Positions 34,709 through 43,930 of a stretch of 64,000 bases of DNA are shown in pieces. A program made the position numbers and the translations under genes. Every line of letters starts with the position of its first letter. The first letter of the stretch is position 1. The notes below the pieces were generated by a model, which saw only the letters and a list, made by a program, of their open reading frames with translations, was not told where the DNA came from and did no database searches. This DNA comes from Crossiella cryophila. Lineage in GTDB: Bacteria; Actinomycetota; Actinomycetes; Mycobacteriales; Pseudonocardiaceae. The stretch covers positions 4,737,501 through 4,801,500 of the forward strand of contig NZ_JACHMH010000001.1 of NCBI RefSeq assembly GCF_014204915.1, written 5' to 3'.

Positions 34709-34718
34709 GAGAGCCGAG

Positions 34719-35759
34719 ATGAGCACCTACACCGTCACCACCAGCGCCACCGAGGTCGTGCTGCCCGCCAAGGTCGAGGTCGACGGCCTCCAGGTCCGGG
34801 TCCGCGACCTGCCCGCGCCCGCCGACGGCCAGGTCGTGCTGCGGATGGACGCCACCGGGGTCTCCTTCGCCGAACAGCAGATGCGCCGCGGCAAGTACTA
34901 CGACCAGCCCGCCTTCCCGTTCGTGCCCGGCTACGACGTGGTCGGCACGGTCACCGGCGTCGGCCCGGGGGTGGACGTCATGCTGATCGGCCGCCGCTTC
35001 GCCGCGGTGACCAAGATCGGCGGCTGGGCCAGCTCGCTGGTCCTGGACGCCGCCGACCTGGTGCCGGTGCCGGACGGGGTGGACTCGGCCGAGGCGGAGA
35101 CCCTGGTGGTCAACGGGATCACCGCCTGGCAGATGCTGCACCGCACCGCCGGGGTCGCCAGCGGCGGCACCATCGTGGTGCTGGGCGCCAACGGCGGCGT
35201 CGGCTCCACCCTCGTACAGCTGGCCCGGCACGCGGGCATCAAGGTGATCGGCACCGCCGCCCTCCGGCACCACGACTCGGTGCGCGAACTCGGCGCCATC
35301 CCGGTCGACTACCGCACCCCCGACCTGTACGGCCAGATCCGCAAGCTCGCGCCCAACGGCGTGGACGCGGTGTTCGACCACGTCGGCGGCGCCGGGCTGA
35401 AGGAGTCCTGGGGCCTGCTGCGCCGCGGCGGCACCCTGGTCTCCTACGGCACCGCGGCCACCAAGGACGAGGACGGCAACTCCCGGCTGCCGGTGCTGAA
35501 GTCCTTCGGGCGCCTGCTGATGTGGCACCTGCTGCCCAACGGCCGGAGCGCCAAGTTCTACAACTTCTGGGCTGGCAAGCGCAGCCTGGCCACCTTCCGC
35601 GCCCGGCTGGCCGAGGACCTCACCCAGGTGCTGCGCCTGCTCGACGAAGGCGTGCTCACCGCGCAGATCGCCGCGAAGTTCCCCCTCGCACAGGCCGGTT
35701 CGGCGATGGCGCTGGCGGAATCGCGCACCGTGCTGGGCAAAGTCGTCATCGTCGGATAG
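34719..35759 (+). CDS. Zinc-independent MDR-family quinone oxidoreductase
   Basis: 346 aa. MDR fold with N-terminal catalytic domain (VLRMDATGVSFAEQQMRRGKYYDQPAFPFVPGYDVVGTV) and Rossmann motif VVLGANGGVGSTLVQLARHAG. The structural/catalytic zinc Cys residues are absent, as in quinone oxidoreductases. It uses NADPH to reduce quinone-like or enone substrates. It is flanked by two paralogous TetR genes; the downstream one follows within five bases. Likely a detoxification response to an electrophile or quinone. Confidence 0.9.
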   Translation: MSTYTVTTSATEVVLPAKVEVDGLQVRVRDLPAPADGQVVLRMDATGVSFAEQQMRRGKYYDQPAFPFVPGYDVVGTVTGVGPGVDVMLIGRRFAAVTKIGGWASSLVLDAADLVPVPDGVDSAEAETLVVNGITAWQMLHRTAGVASGGTIVVLGANGGVGSTLVQLARHAGIKVIGTAALRHHDSVRELGAIPVDYRTPDLYGQIRKLAPNGVDAVFDHVGGAGLKESWGLLRRGGTLVSYGTAATKDEDGNSRLPVLKSFGRLLMWHLLPNGRSAKFYNFWAGKRSLATFRARLAEDLTQVLRLLDEGVLTAQIAAKFPLAQAGSAMALAESRTVLGKVVIVG

Positions 35760-35764
35760 CGGCC

Positions 35765-36430
35765 ATGCCCAGCACCGACGGCGCACCCCGGTGCCACGCC
35801 AGGAACCGCCGCGGTGAGGGCGCCCTGCTCCGCACCGAGATCCTGACCGCGGCCACCGAACTGATCGAGGCCGGTGGCGACGAACGGGCGGTCACCCTGC
35901 GGGCCGTGGCCCGGCGCGCCGGGATCGCCGCTCCCTCGATCTACCCGCACTTCCCCGACCAGCCCACCCTGATGCTCGCCGTGGTGCGCCAGGCCTTCGC
36001 CGACCTGGCCTGCCGCCTCTGGGCCGCCACCGAAGCGGCGGGCGAGGACCCCCGGCACCGGCTGCGCGCGGTGTGCACCGCCTACCTGGGCTTCGCCCGC
36101 GACCACCCCGAGCGCTACCGCCTGATGTTCGACGGCGCGTGGAAACCCGTGGTCGGCCGCGGCGGACTCACCACCACCCTGCTCACCGCCCTCGGCGCGG
36201 AAGCCCTGGGCATCCTCACCGGCATCCTGCGCGACTGCGTCACCGCGGGCCACTGCACCAGCCAGGCCCCGGAGACCGACGCGGTCGCGCTGTGGCTGGG
36301 CCTGCACGGCCTGGCCCACCAGCGCGCCGTGCGCACCCCCTTCCCCTGGCCCGCCGACATCACCCAGCGCATCGCCATCCCCCTGTCCCACCTGTGTTCC
36401 CTCCCCACTCCGGAAAGGCCCCAGCCATGA
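35765..36430 (+). CDS. TetR-family regulator (paralogue B)
   Basis: 221 aa from the ATG at 35765, five bases after the oxidoreductase stop. The HTH (LLRTEILTAATELIEAGGDERAVTLRAVARRAGIAAPSIYPHFPDQ) and C-terminal WLGLHGLAHQRAV-TPFPWP closely match paralogue A. It is in an operon with the oxidoreductase, and its stop overlaps the next gene's ATG (ATGA). A tandem duplication that placed one copy on each side of the controlled gene is the simplest reading. Confidence 0.9.
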   Translation: MPSTDGAPRCHARNRRGEGALLRTEILTAATELIEAGGDERAVTLRAVARRAGIAAPSIYPHFPDQPTLMLAVVRQAFADLACRLWAATEAAGEDPRHRLRAVCTAYLGFARDHPERYRLMFDGAWKPVVGRGGLTTTLLTALGAEALGILTGILRDCVTAGHCTSQAPETDAVALWLGLHGLAHQRAVRTPFPWPADITQRIAIPLSHLCSLPTPERPQP

Positions 36431-37029
36431 CCACCGCCACCCACTTCGCCCCGATCACCGCCCGCGGCACCGCCCGCCCCGGCGAGATCGACAGCCGCCC
36501 GGTCTACCTCGGCTTCGGCTTCTCCTACCTCTTCGGCCACGGCGCCGCGGCCCTGAGCCGGGGCGAGACCCCGCTGCTCACCCTGCCCGGCTGGCTGCCG
36601 ATGACCCTGCTGCTCGGCGGATTCGCCGTGGGCACCGTGCTGGCCATCCTCGCCGCCACCCGCGCCCAGAAGAGCCTGAGCGGCCGGGAGTTGTTGTCGC
36701 ACAAGCTGATCGGCGCGGCCTGGGTGGTCGGCATGGGCGGGCTGTTCCTGCTCATCTCCGGCCTGCACACGCTGCCGGACATGCCCAACGTGCAGTCCCT
36801 GCTCTGGCCCGCCGGCGCCGGGTTCGTGGTCGGCCTGCTGTACCTGGGCGAGGGCGCGGTGCGCGGCAACCCACTGCACTACGTGCTGGGCGCCTACCTC
36901 GCCCTGCTCTCCGCCGGCTCGCTCTTCCTCGGTACCCCCGCCCTGTTCTGGGCCCTGGCCATCGCGGGCACCGGCGGCTTCCTGGTCGCCACCGTCCTGG
37001 AACACCGCCGCCTGGCCGCCACCCGCTGA
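36427..37029 (+). CDS. Integral membrane protein, six-helix, unknown function
   Basis: 200 aa from the ATG at 36427 that overlaps the preceding stop. About six hydrophobic segments (LLTLPGWLPMTLLLGGFAVGTVLAIL, AWVVGMGGLFLLISGL, PAGAGFVVGLLYLG, YVLGAYLALLSAGSLF, ALFWALAIAGTGGFLVATVL). Similar small proteins are annotated as ABC permease-like or DUF membrane proteins. It is translationally coupled to TetR paralogue B, so it may be an efflux partner of the oxidoreductase response. Confidence 0.8.
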   Translation: MTTATHFAPITARGTARPGEIDSRPVYLGFGFSYLFGHGAAALSRGETPLLTLPGWLPMTLLLGGFAVGTVLAILAATRAQKSLSGRELLSHKLIGAAWVVGMGGLFLLISGLHTLPDMPNVQSLLWPAGAGFVVGLLYLGEGAVRGNPLHYVLGAYLALLSAGSLFLGTPALFWALAIAGTGGFLVATVLEHRRLAATR

Positions 37030-37064
37030 CTCCCGCAAACCCACTGCGACACAAGGAGAATCCG

Positions 37065-37493
37065 ATGATCTACCACGGCAACCGGTTCAAGCTGAAGGCC
37101 GGCGTCACCCAGGAACAGATCGAGGAAGCCCTGGAACTCATGCACACCCAGGGCCGGGAGATCCCGGTGGTCAAGTCCTACCTCGTCGGCCGCGAGTTCG
37201 GCAGCGGCGGCTTCGACTGGGGCGCGGTGTTCGCCCTGGAGGACCTGGACGCCTACTGGGACTACCTCACCCACCCCGCGCACACCAGGACCGAACGCGA
37301 GGGCATGCGCCTGCTGGAGCGGTTCGAGGCCTACGACATCACCGATGACGACGACCCGGACTTCGCCGCCAAGGTCGCCGCGTTGCAGCAGCGCCACCGC
37401 GACACCGACCCGGTGCTCAAGGATCTGCTGGCCGAATTGCCCGTCAACACCGGCGTCAGCGCGGTCCCGGCGGCCGGGTCCGGCGCGGCGTGA
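37065..37493 (+). CDS. Dabb (stress-responsive A/B barrel) domain protein
   Basis: 142 aa. The N-terminal ferredoxin-like module has the pattern NRFKLKAGVTQEQIEEALELM ... YLVGREFGSGGFDWGAVFALEDLDAYWDYLTHPAHTRTE typical of Dabb proteins. Relatives include olivetolic acid-type cyclases and stress proteins. A charged C-terminal tail follows. It is the last gene of the oxidoreductase-TetR-membrane protein run (36 bp gap). Confidence 0.85.
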   Translation: MIYHGNRFKLKAGVTQEQIEEALELMHTQGREIPVVKSYLVGREFGSGGFDWGAVFALEDLDAYWDYLTHPAHTRTEREGMRLLERFEAYDITDDDDPDFAAKVAALQQRHRDTDPVLKDLLAELPVNTGVSAVPAAGSGAA

Positions 37494-37603
37494 CCCTCGC
37501 TGATCATGATGTCCGGAACCAGTCAGAACCGCCGCCGACTCGTTGACACGACCTGATCCCTGGCGGAAAGCTCCGATCTGTCGACTGGTGCTGGGAGGTC
37601 CAC

Positions 37604-40600
37604 GTGCGTGCCAACAGGCTGGTGGTCGTAGCGGCGGCGCTGGTGTTCGGTGCTCCGGTGGTGGCGGCGGCCGAACCCGCGCCGCCGCCACTGATCGCCG
37701 ATCCGACCGCTTACGTGGACCCGTTTATCGGCACCGGATTGGCCAACGCGGCGGCTGGGGAGATCAACAACTTCCCGGGGCCCTCGGTGCCGTTCGGGAT
37801 GACGCAGTTCTCGCCGGACACGCTCGGCTCCTACGCTGGCTACCAGTATCACAACGACAAGATCCGAGGTTTCAGCCTCACCCATGCGAGTGTGGGATGC
37901 AGTGCCTTCGGCGATGTGCCGATCCTGCCGGTGACCGGGGAGATCGGCGCGAAGCCCTGGGAGCGGGTGGAGCGGTACCAGCACAGCAGCGAGCAGGCCG
38001 AACCCGGCTACTACGCGGTGACCCTGGAGGACTCCAAGGTCCGGGCCGAGCTGACCGCCACCACCCGCACCGGACTGGCCACCTTCACCTTCCCGGCCGG
38101 TGGGCACGTGCTGATCAAGGGCGGGGCCAGCCTGTCCGGGAACTCCGCGGCGCAGGTCAACATCGAGAACGACACCACGGTCACCGGGTCGGCCAGCACC
38201 GGTGGGTTCTGCGGGAAGTCCAACAAGTACACCGTGCACTACGCGATCACCTTCGACCAGCCGTTCACCGCCAAGGGGACCTGGGACGGGAACACCGTCA
38301 CCCCGGGCGGCGCGAGTGTCAGCTCACCGCGGGCCGGGGCGTACCTGAGCTTCCCCGGCACCCAGGTCAAGGCCAAGGTGGCGTTGTCCTTCGTCGGGGT
38401 GGACGGGGCGAAACTCAACCTGGCACAGGAGATCCCGCACTGGGACGCCGGTCAGGTGCGCCGGGAGACGCGGGAGAAGTGGCGGCAGGAACTCGGCAAG
38501 ATCCGGGTGGCGGGGACGAACACCGGTGAGCTGAAGACCTTCTACACCGCGCTCTACCACTCGCTGATGCACCCCAACACCTTCAACGACGTGGACGGCC
38601 GCTACATCGGCTTCGACGATCGCATTCACACCCTGCCGCCTGGGCGCACCCAGTACGCCAACTTCTCCGACTGGGACACCTATCGCAGCCTGGCCCCGCT
38701 GCACGCCCTGCTCTGGCCGCGCCAGGCCAGTGACATGGCCCAGTCGCTGGTCAACGACGCGGTGCAGGGCGGCTGGTGGCCGCGCTGGCCACTGGCCAAC
38801 GACTACACCGCGCAGATGACCGGGGACAGCTCGGTGCCGCTGATCGCGAACCTGTATGCCTACGGGGCAAGGGATTTCGACCTGCCGACCGCGTTGCGCT
38901 ACCTGATCAAGGGCGCCACCACGGTGGACACCACGCCGGGGGCCTACCAGGAGCGGCCGGGGATCGGGGAGTACGTCAAGCGCGGCTACCTGCCGAACAC
39001 CGACGTGGCCCGCGGTGATCACAACCGGGTGGGCGCCTCGATCACCCTGGAGTGGTCGGTGGACGATTTCGCCATCGCCCAGCTGGCCAAGGCGGCCGGT
39101 GATCGCAAGACCGCGGCGGAGTACGCGCGGCGCGGGCAGAACTGGCAGAACCTGTTCAACCCGGCCACCCGGCACATCCAGCCGCGCGGCGGCGACGGGC
39201 GGTTCCCGGACGGTCCGGCCTTCACCCCGCCCACCGGCGGCTTCGGCCAGGACGGGTTCGACGAGGGCAACGCGGTGCAGTACACCTGGATGGTGCCGCA
39301 CAACCCAGCCGGGCTGATCACCGCGATGGGTGGCCGGGACGCGGCGGCGGCACGGCTGGACACCTTCACCACCAAGCTCAACGCCGGTCCGCTGCAGCCC
39401 TACATGTGGGCGGGCAACGAGCCCGCGTTCGGGATTCCCTGGCTGTACAACCACACCGGGCGGCCCTGGCGCACCCAGCAGGTGGTGCGGCAGATCATGA
39501 CCACCCTGTTCAGCCCCACCCCGGACGGCGAACCCGGCAACGACGACCTCGGCGCCCAGTCCTCCTGGTACGTCTGGGCCGCGCTTGGCCTCTACCCGGC
39601 CACGCCCGGCACCTCCGACCTGGCCGTGCACAGCCCGCTGTTCCCGCGTGCCGTGCTCGACCTGCCCGGCCGGGATCTGGACATCCGCGCCCCCAAGGCA
39701 GCCAGCACCGCGATGTACGTGCGGGACCTGGAACTCAACGGCCGCGACCACGAGCGCACCGGCCTGCCCAGGGACATCATCAGCACCGGCGGGCGCCTGG
39801 ACTTCGACCTGTCCGGCACCCCGGACAAGGAGTGGGCCAGCGAACGCGACCAGGCGCCACCGTCCTATCGCGACGGTGAGCACGACTTCCTGGCCAGTGC
39901 GAGCAACCTGATCACCGTGCGGCCCGGCGGCACCGGCGAGTTCACCGTGGACGCGCGCAGGCTGGCCGGGGACGATCGCACGCTCAGCGTCAGCACGACG
40001 CCACCCGCCGGGCTGACTGTTGCTGGGCCGCAACGGTTCCGGCTCGACGACGGCCAGGCCCGCTACCAGGTCAGCGCGAACGCGCCCGAGGGATATCACG
40101 ACATCCCGGTGACCATCAGCGGCGCGCACCGCACGGTCAGCACCACGGTCACCGTGCTGGTCGCGCCCGAGGGCAGCCTGGTCACCCGCTACGGCAACAC
40201 CGGGATCGCCGACGACAACGACAAATCCCAGGCCAACCTGGACGGCGGCGGCAACAGCTACTCCCGCCAGGCCCTGGCCGAGGCCGGACTCACCGGCGGC
40301 AAACAGGTCGAGGTCGCGGGCACGAAGTTCACCTGGCCCGCCGCGCCCGCCGGACGTCCGGACAACGTCGCCGCGGACGGCCAGACCGTCACGCTCGCCG
40401 GTGCGCCGAAGCGGCTGGTTTTCGTTGGCGCGGCAGCCAATGGCGACCACCGGGGGACCGCGACGGTCACCTTCACCGACGGCAGCACAGCGCCCGCGGA
40501 CCTGTCCTTCGGCGACTGGGTGTTGCCCGGCGGCAGCGCCACCACCCCGGTGTTCGGCAACACCGTCCTCGCGCATCCCAAGTACCGCAACGTGTCCTGG

Positions 40601-40726
40601 GGTGGCACCGGTCCGGCGTTCGTCTTCGCCACCGCGCCCTACGACGCACCGGCGGGCAAGACCATCGCCAGTGTCACCCTGCCCGCCGACCGGCAGATCC
40701 ACCTGTTCGCCATCGGCACCGGCTGA
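37604..40726 (+). CDS. Secreted GH92-family alpha-mannosidase
   Basis: 1040 aa from the GTG at 37604 with GGGAGG upstream. Signal peptide RLVVVAAALVFGAPVVAAA. GH92 hallmarks: YVDPFIGTG, NNFPGPSVPFGMTQFSPDT, WDTYRSLAPLHALL, GNEPAFGIPWLYNHTGRPW (from residue 604), GNDDLGAQSSWYVWAALGLYP (from residue 645). GH92 enzymes are Ca2+-dependent exo-alpha-mannosidases. The ~270-residue C-terminal part after the catalytic barrel contains NPCBM-like beta-sandwich sequence, so carbohydrate binding is likely. It sits about 1.3 kb from a protein O-mannosyltransferase. Confidence 0.93.
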   Translation: MRANRLVVVAAALVFGAPVVAAAEPAPPPLIADPTAYVDPFIGTGLANAAAGEINNFPGPSVPFGMTQFSPDTLGSYAGYQYHNDKIRGFSLTHASVGCSAFGDVPILPVTGEIGAKPWERVERYQHSSEQAEPGYYAVTLEDSKVRAELTATTRTGLATFTFPAGGHVLIKGGASLSGNSAAQVNIENDTTVTGSASTGGFCGKSNKYTVHYAITFDQPFTAKGTWDGNTVTPGGASVSSPRAGAYLSFPGTQVKAKVALSFVGVDGAKLNLAQEIPHWDAGQVRRETREKWRQELGKIRVAGTNTGELKTFYTALYHSLMHPNTFNDVDGRYIGFDDRIHTLPPGRTQYANFSDWDTYRSLAPLHALLWPRQASDMAQSLVNDAVQGGWWPRWPLANDYTAQMTGDSSVPLIANLYAYGARDFDLPTALRYLIKGATTVDTTPGAYQERPGIGEYVKRGYLPNTDVARGDHNRVGASITLEWSVDDFAIAQLAKAAGDRKTAAEYARRGQNWQNLFNPATRHIQPRGGDGRFPDGPAFTPPTGGFGQDGFDEGNAVQYTWMVPHNPAGLITAMGGRDAAAARLDTFTTKLNAGPLQPYMWAGNEPAFGIPWLYNHTGRPWRTQQVVRQIMTTLFSPTPDGEPGNDDLGAQSSWYVWAALGLYPATPGTSDLAVHSPLFPRAVLDLPGRDLDIRAPKAASTAMYVRDLELNGRDHERTGLPRDIISTGGRLDFDLSGTPDKEWASERDQAPPSYRDGEHDFLASASNLITVRPGGTGEFTVDARRLAGDDRTLSVSTTPPAGLTVAGPQRFRLDDGQARYQVSANAPEGYHDIPVTISGAHRTVSTTVTVLVAPEGSLVTRYGNTGIADDNDKSQANLDGGGNSYSRQALAEAGLTGGKQVEVAGTKFTWPAAPAGRPDNVAADGQTVTLAGAPKRLVFVGAAANGDHRGTATVTFTDGSTAPADLSFGDWVLPGGSATTPVFGNTVLAHPKYRNVSWGGTGPAFVFATAPYDAPAGKTIASVTLPADRQIHLFAIGTG

Positions 40727-41028
40727 GCCCGGCGCGCCGGTGTCCTCCCCACAGAGTGAGGTCACCGGCGCACCGCCCCCCAACCCCGGGCGGAGATCAG
40801 GACAGTGGGAACACGGCGATGCGGCCGAATTCCGGGCGGCCCCTGCCGATCCTCACCACCGTCCTGCCCACGGATGCCGACCCTTCCTCGGCGCCGCGGG
40901 AGGCAATGCCCTCCACCGGGGGTTCGTTTGTGCTGCTCACGGACATCACATCTGCTGAACAGTCATTGCGCAATCTCTTCGAGGATCGTCAAAATGTCCG
41001 CGGTCGGCGAATTCCTGGGGAGGGGACT
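40727..41028. other. Intergenic region without a convincing gene
   Basis: 302 bp between the mannosidase and the regulator at 41029. The frame of the regulator is open through most of it, but codon usage and AT content are atypical and no SD-supported start is seen before the TTG at 41029. It must contain the regulator's promoter. Nothing else is recognised. Confidence 0.5.
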
Positions 41029-42015
41029 TTGACCGCGAGCTTCGGCACCGCGATCTCGCTCGCACCGCTGGAGACGCTGCCCGTCTCAGTGCTGCACCAG
41101 CCGGGTTCGTCCCTGTTCTCGCTGCTCCTGGACGCACTGGGGGCCGCGCCCGAGCACGTCTCGGCCCAGCTGCGGGCGCAGGTGCGCAGCACACTGCCCG
41201 CCGCGGACCTGGAAACGCTGCTGCCGTTGCGGGCACATCGGCTGGGCATCCCGGACTGCCTCATCCCCAAGGCCGAGGCCGACATCCGGCAGTCCCTGGC
41301 GCAGGTGGGCGAGCAGGACCCGGAGGCGGTGGCCGAACAGGCCCAGTTCTTCCTGGAGGAGTTCCACGGGCACATCCCGGTGGCCTGGCAGCGGCTCATC
41401 GACCAGCCGCGCCCCTACGTCGCCGCCTTCGCCCGCGCCTTCGAGGCGATCTGGCAGGCATACACGCCGGTGTGGCAGCGGATCCGGCCGGTGCTGTGGC
41501 GGGAGACCGAACGCATTGGCGCCGCCGCGGTCACCGGCGCGCTGCCGGTGGCGCTGTCCGTGCTGGGCAACCACTGCTGGCGGGTCAGCGGCACCCGGCT
41601 GGAGTGCACCACCGGCACCACCGCCGACACCGAACGGGACGGCCGCCGCCTGGTGCTCATCCCGCTGGCCACCGGCCCCAAGGCGGCCTCGTTCAGCCTG
41701 GAGCACCCGGACCGGATCGAACTCGCCTACGCGGTCCCCGGCCTGACCGCGATCCTGCACGGACAGGACCCGCCGCCTGCCGACGACCCGCTCAGCGCGC
41801 TGCTCGGCCCGGCCCGCGCCCGGATCCTGCGGCACTGCGCGCACCGGCCCGCGATGGCCGAGGTGGCCACCCTGCTCGGGGTCGCCCCGGCCACCGCCAC
41901 CCACCACTGCCAGGCACTGGAGGCCGCCGGCCTGATCGACCGGCAGCGCCAGGGCCGTCAGGTCCGGCTGCGCCAGACCGCCCGCGGCGAGGCCCTGGTC
42001 GATCTGTTTTCCTGA
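41029..42015 (+). CDS. ArsR-type winged-helix regulator with large N-terminal domain
   Basis: 328 aa from the TTG at 41029, four bases after GGGGAGGGG. An N-terminal ~240-residue domain of the kind seen in actinobacterial ~330-aa ArsR proteins ends with VLIPLATGPKAASFSLEHPDRIELAYAVPG. The C-terminal winged helix is LLGPARARILRHCAHRPAMAEVATLLGVAPATATHHCQALEAAGLIDRQRQGRQV. It precedes the mannosyltransferase by 51 bp. Confidence 0.82.
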   Translation: MTASFGTAISLAPLETLPVSVLHQPGSSLFSLLLDALGAAPEHVSAQLRAQVRSTLPAADLETLLPLRAHRLGIPDCLIPKAEADIRQSLAQVGEQDPEAVAEQAQFFLEEFHGHIPVAWQRLIDQPRPYVAAFARAFEAIWQAYTPVWQRIRPVLWRETERIGAAAVTGALPVALSVLGNHCWRVSGTRLECTTGTTADTERDGRRLVLIPLATGPKAASFSLEHPDRIELAYAVPGLTAILHGQDPPPADDPLSALLGPARARILRHCAHRPAMAEVATLLGVAPATATHHCQALEAAGLIDRQRQGRQVRLRQTARGEALVDLFS

Positions 42016-42066
42016 GCAAGGAACCCGATCAAGGCCGCACCCGGCGCCCCCGTACGATCGGGTGGC

Positions 42067-43575
42067 GTGACTGTCGCCGCCACTACCACCCCGGGTATGT
42101 TCCGCGAAGTCAGCCTGCTGGGCAGACCGATGCCGACCGACCGGTTGCGTGGCTGGGTCGTCACGATCGTGCTCACCGTCATCGGCGGGGTCATCCGCCT
42201 GCAGAACCTGGGTTACCCCACGGACAAGGGCACCCCGGTCTTCGACGAGAAGTACTACGCGTGGCAGGGCTGGCAGATGCTGCGCAACGGCTGGTACGAG
42301 GACAATCCGGCCTTCAAGTGGACGGTGCACCCGCCGCTGGGCAAGCAGCTGATCGCGCTCGGCGAGTGGGTGTTCGGCTACACCGGCTGGGGCTGGCGGA
42401 TCGCCGGGGCGGTGTGCGGCGCGCTGATGGTGCTGCTGATCATCCGGATCGCCCGCAGGCTGACCAGGTCCACCCTGCTCGGCGCGATCGCCGGGGTGCT
42501 GCTGATCTGCGACGGCGTGCTGCACCTGATGAGCCGCACCGCGATGCTGGACATCTTCCTGGCCTTCTTCGTGCTGGCCGCCTTCGGTTTCCTGCTGCTG
42601 GACCGCGACCAGGTCCGCGCCCGCCTGGCCACCGCGTTGCGCGAGGGCTGGGTGACCACCTCTGACCACGGCCCGCGGCTGGGTTTCCGCTGGTACCGCT
42701 TGCTGTGCGGGGTCAGCCTCGGCCTGGCAGCCGGGACGAAGTGGAGCGGCCTGTACTGGGCGGCCGCCTTCGGCGTGCTGATGATCGTCTGGGACGCCTC
42801 GGCCCGGCGCACGGCTGGCGTGGCGCATCCGTGGCTGGGTGCGCTGCGGCGGGACCTGCTGCCCGGCCTGTGGGCGCTGCTGGCGGTGCCGGTCCTGGTG
42901 TACCTGGCCACCTGGTGGGCCTGGTTCGCCAGCGAGACCGGGTTCGACCGGCACCTGTACGACAACTGGCAGCTGATCTTCCCGCCCGCGCTGCGCTCGC
43001 TGTTCGGCTACTCGGCGGCCGTGCTGGAGTTCCACAACGGCCTGGTCACCCAGCCGGGCCAGGCGCACCCGTGGGAGTCCAAACCGTGGGGCTGGCCGAT
43101 GGGCCTGCGCCCGATGCTCTACCACTTCGACAACTCCACCACCGCCTGCGGCGAGTCCAGCTGCGTCAGCGCGACCATGCTGATCGGCACACCCGCGATG
43201 TGGTGGCTGGCGTTCCCGATGCTGGGCTGGGCACTGTGGCAGATGCTCGGCAGGCTGGACTGGCGCTACGCGGCCGTGCTGGTGGCCTACCTGGCGGGCC
43301 TGCTGCCCTGGTTCGTCAACCTGGACCGCCAGATGTACTTCTTCTACATGACCCCGGTGTCGGCGTTCCTGGTGCTCGGGCTGGTGTTGCCGCTGGGGCA
43401 GATCCTGGGCAGGGCCGTGGACGGCGAGGAACGGCGCCGCACCGGGTTGCTGGTGGTGGCGCTGTACGTGGGGCTGGTGGTGGCCAATTTCGGCTGGCTG
43501 TGGCCGATCCTCAACGGCGACTCGATCACCAACGGCCACTGGCAGGCCGAGCTGTGGCTGCCGTCCTGGCGGTGA
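42067..43575 (+). CDS. pmt: Dolichyl-phosphate-mannose-protein mannosyltransferase (Pmt)
   Basis: 502 aa GT39 membrane enzyme with about 11 hydrophobic segments. The catalytic loop-1 acidic pair is in PVFDEKYYAWQGWQMLRNGWYEDNP, followed by HPPLGKQLIALGEWVFG, LDIFLAFFVLAAFGFLLLDRD, and the PMT C-terminal domain. It transfers mannose from polyprenyl-phosphate-mannose to Ser/Thr of exported proteins, coupled to Sec translocation in actinobacteria. GTG start. Confidence 0.93.
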   Translation: MTVAATTTPGMFREVSLLGRPMPTDRLRGWVVTIVLTVIGGVIRLQNLGYPTDKGTPVFDEKYYAWQGWQMLRNGWYEDNPAFKWTVHPPLGKQLIALGEWVFGYTGWGWRIAGAVCGALMVLLIIRIARRLTRSTLLGAIAGVLLICDGVLHLMSRTAMLDIFLAFFVLAAFGFLLLDRDQVRARLATALREGWVTTSDHGPRLGFRWYRLLCGVSLGLAAGTKWSGLYWAAAFGVLMIVWDASARRTAGVAHPWLGALRRDLLPGLWALLAVPVLVYLATWWAWFASETGFDRHLYDNWQLIFPPALRSLFGYSAAVLEFHNGLVTQPGQAHPWESKPWGWPMGLRPMLYHFDNSTTACGESSCVSATMLIGTPAMWWLAFPMLGWALWQMLGRLDWRYAAVLVAYLAGLLPWFVNLDRQMYFFYMTPVSAFLVLGLVLPLGQILGRAVDGEERRRTGLLVVALYVGLVVANFGWLWPILNGDSITNGHWQAELWLPSWR

Positions 43576-43579
43576 GCGG

Positions 43580-43882
43580 TCAGGGCCGGATCGGCAGCCA
43601 CAGCTCGATTTCGCCGTGCCTGCGGTAGAACTCCACCAGCGGCCGCGACTCGTCCGCGGGCATGGCCGCCCGGAGTTCGGCCATGCCGTCGCCGTGTTGG
43701 CCGTTGTCGTACGGTGTGTTGGCCGATATGGGCGGTGTGTTGGCCGAAAGGGCGTCCAGGCGCTCGAAGGCGGGCCAGAGTTGTTGGATGGCTGGCAGTT
43801 CGTCCGCGGCGGTCTGTTCCATGACCGCGATGTCCTCGCGGTGGACGCGGGTGGGTGGCGCGTGCAGAACCGAGGCAGTCAT
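43580..43882 (-). CDS. Small protein interrupted by a 22-bp repeat array, possibly a GyrI-like remnant
   Basis: 100 aa on the minus strand. The N-terminus (TASVLHAPPTRVHREDIAVM...DELPAIQQLWPAFERL) and C-terminus (SRPLVEFYRRHGEIELWLPI) resemble the two ends of an effector-binding (GyrI-like) domain of about 150 residues. The middle is replaced by SANTPPISANTPYDNGQHG, encoded by three repeat units at 43694-43754. The frame stays open, but the domain core is missing, so the product is probably non-functional. Family assignment is tentative. Confidence 0.5.
   Translation of the reverse strand: MTASVLHAPPTRVHREDIAVMEQTAADELPAIQQLWPAFERLDALSANTPPISANTPYDNGQHGDGMAELRAAMPADESRPLVEFYRRHGEIELWLPIRP
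43694..43754 (+). repeat. TTGGCCG 22-bp repeat array R1 (3 units)
   Basis: Three tandem units starting TGTTGGCCG, 21-22 bp apart; the first has the full form TGTTGGCCGTTGTCGTACG. It lies inside a coding frame of the minus strand. Confidence 0.85.
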
Positions 43883-43930
43883 CGTTCGAGTGAACCACCG
43901 GGCACCGACAATCCGTTCTAGGCTGCGGGC

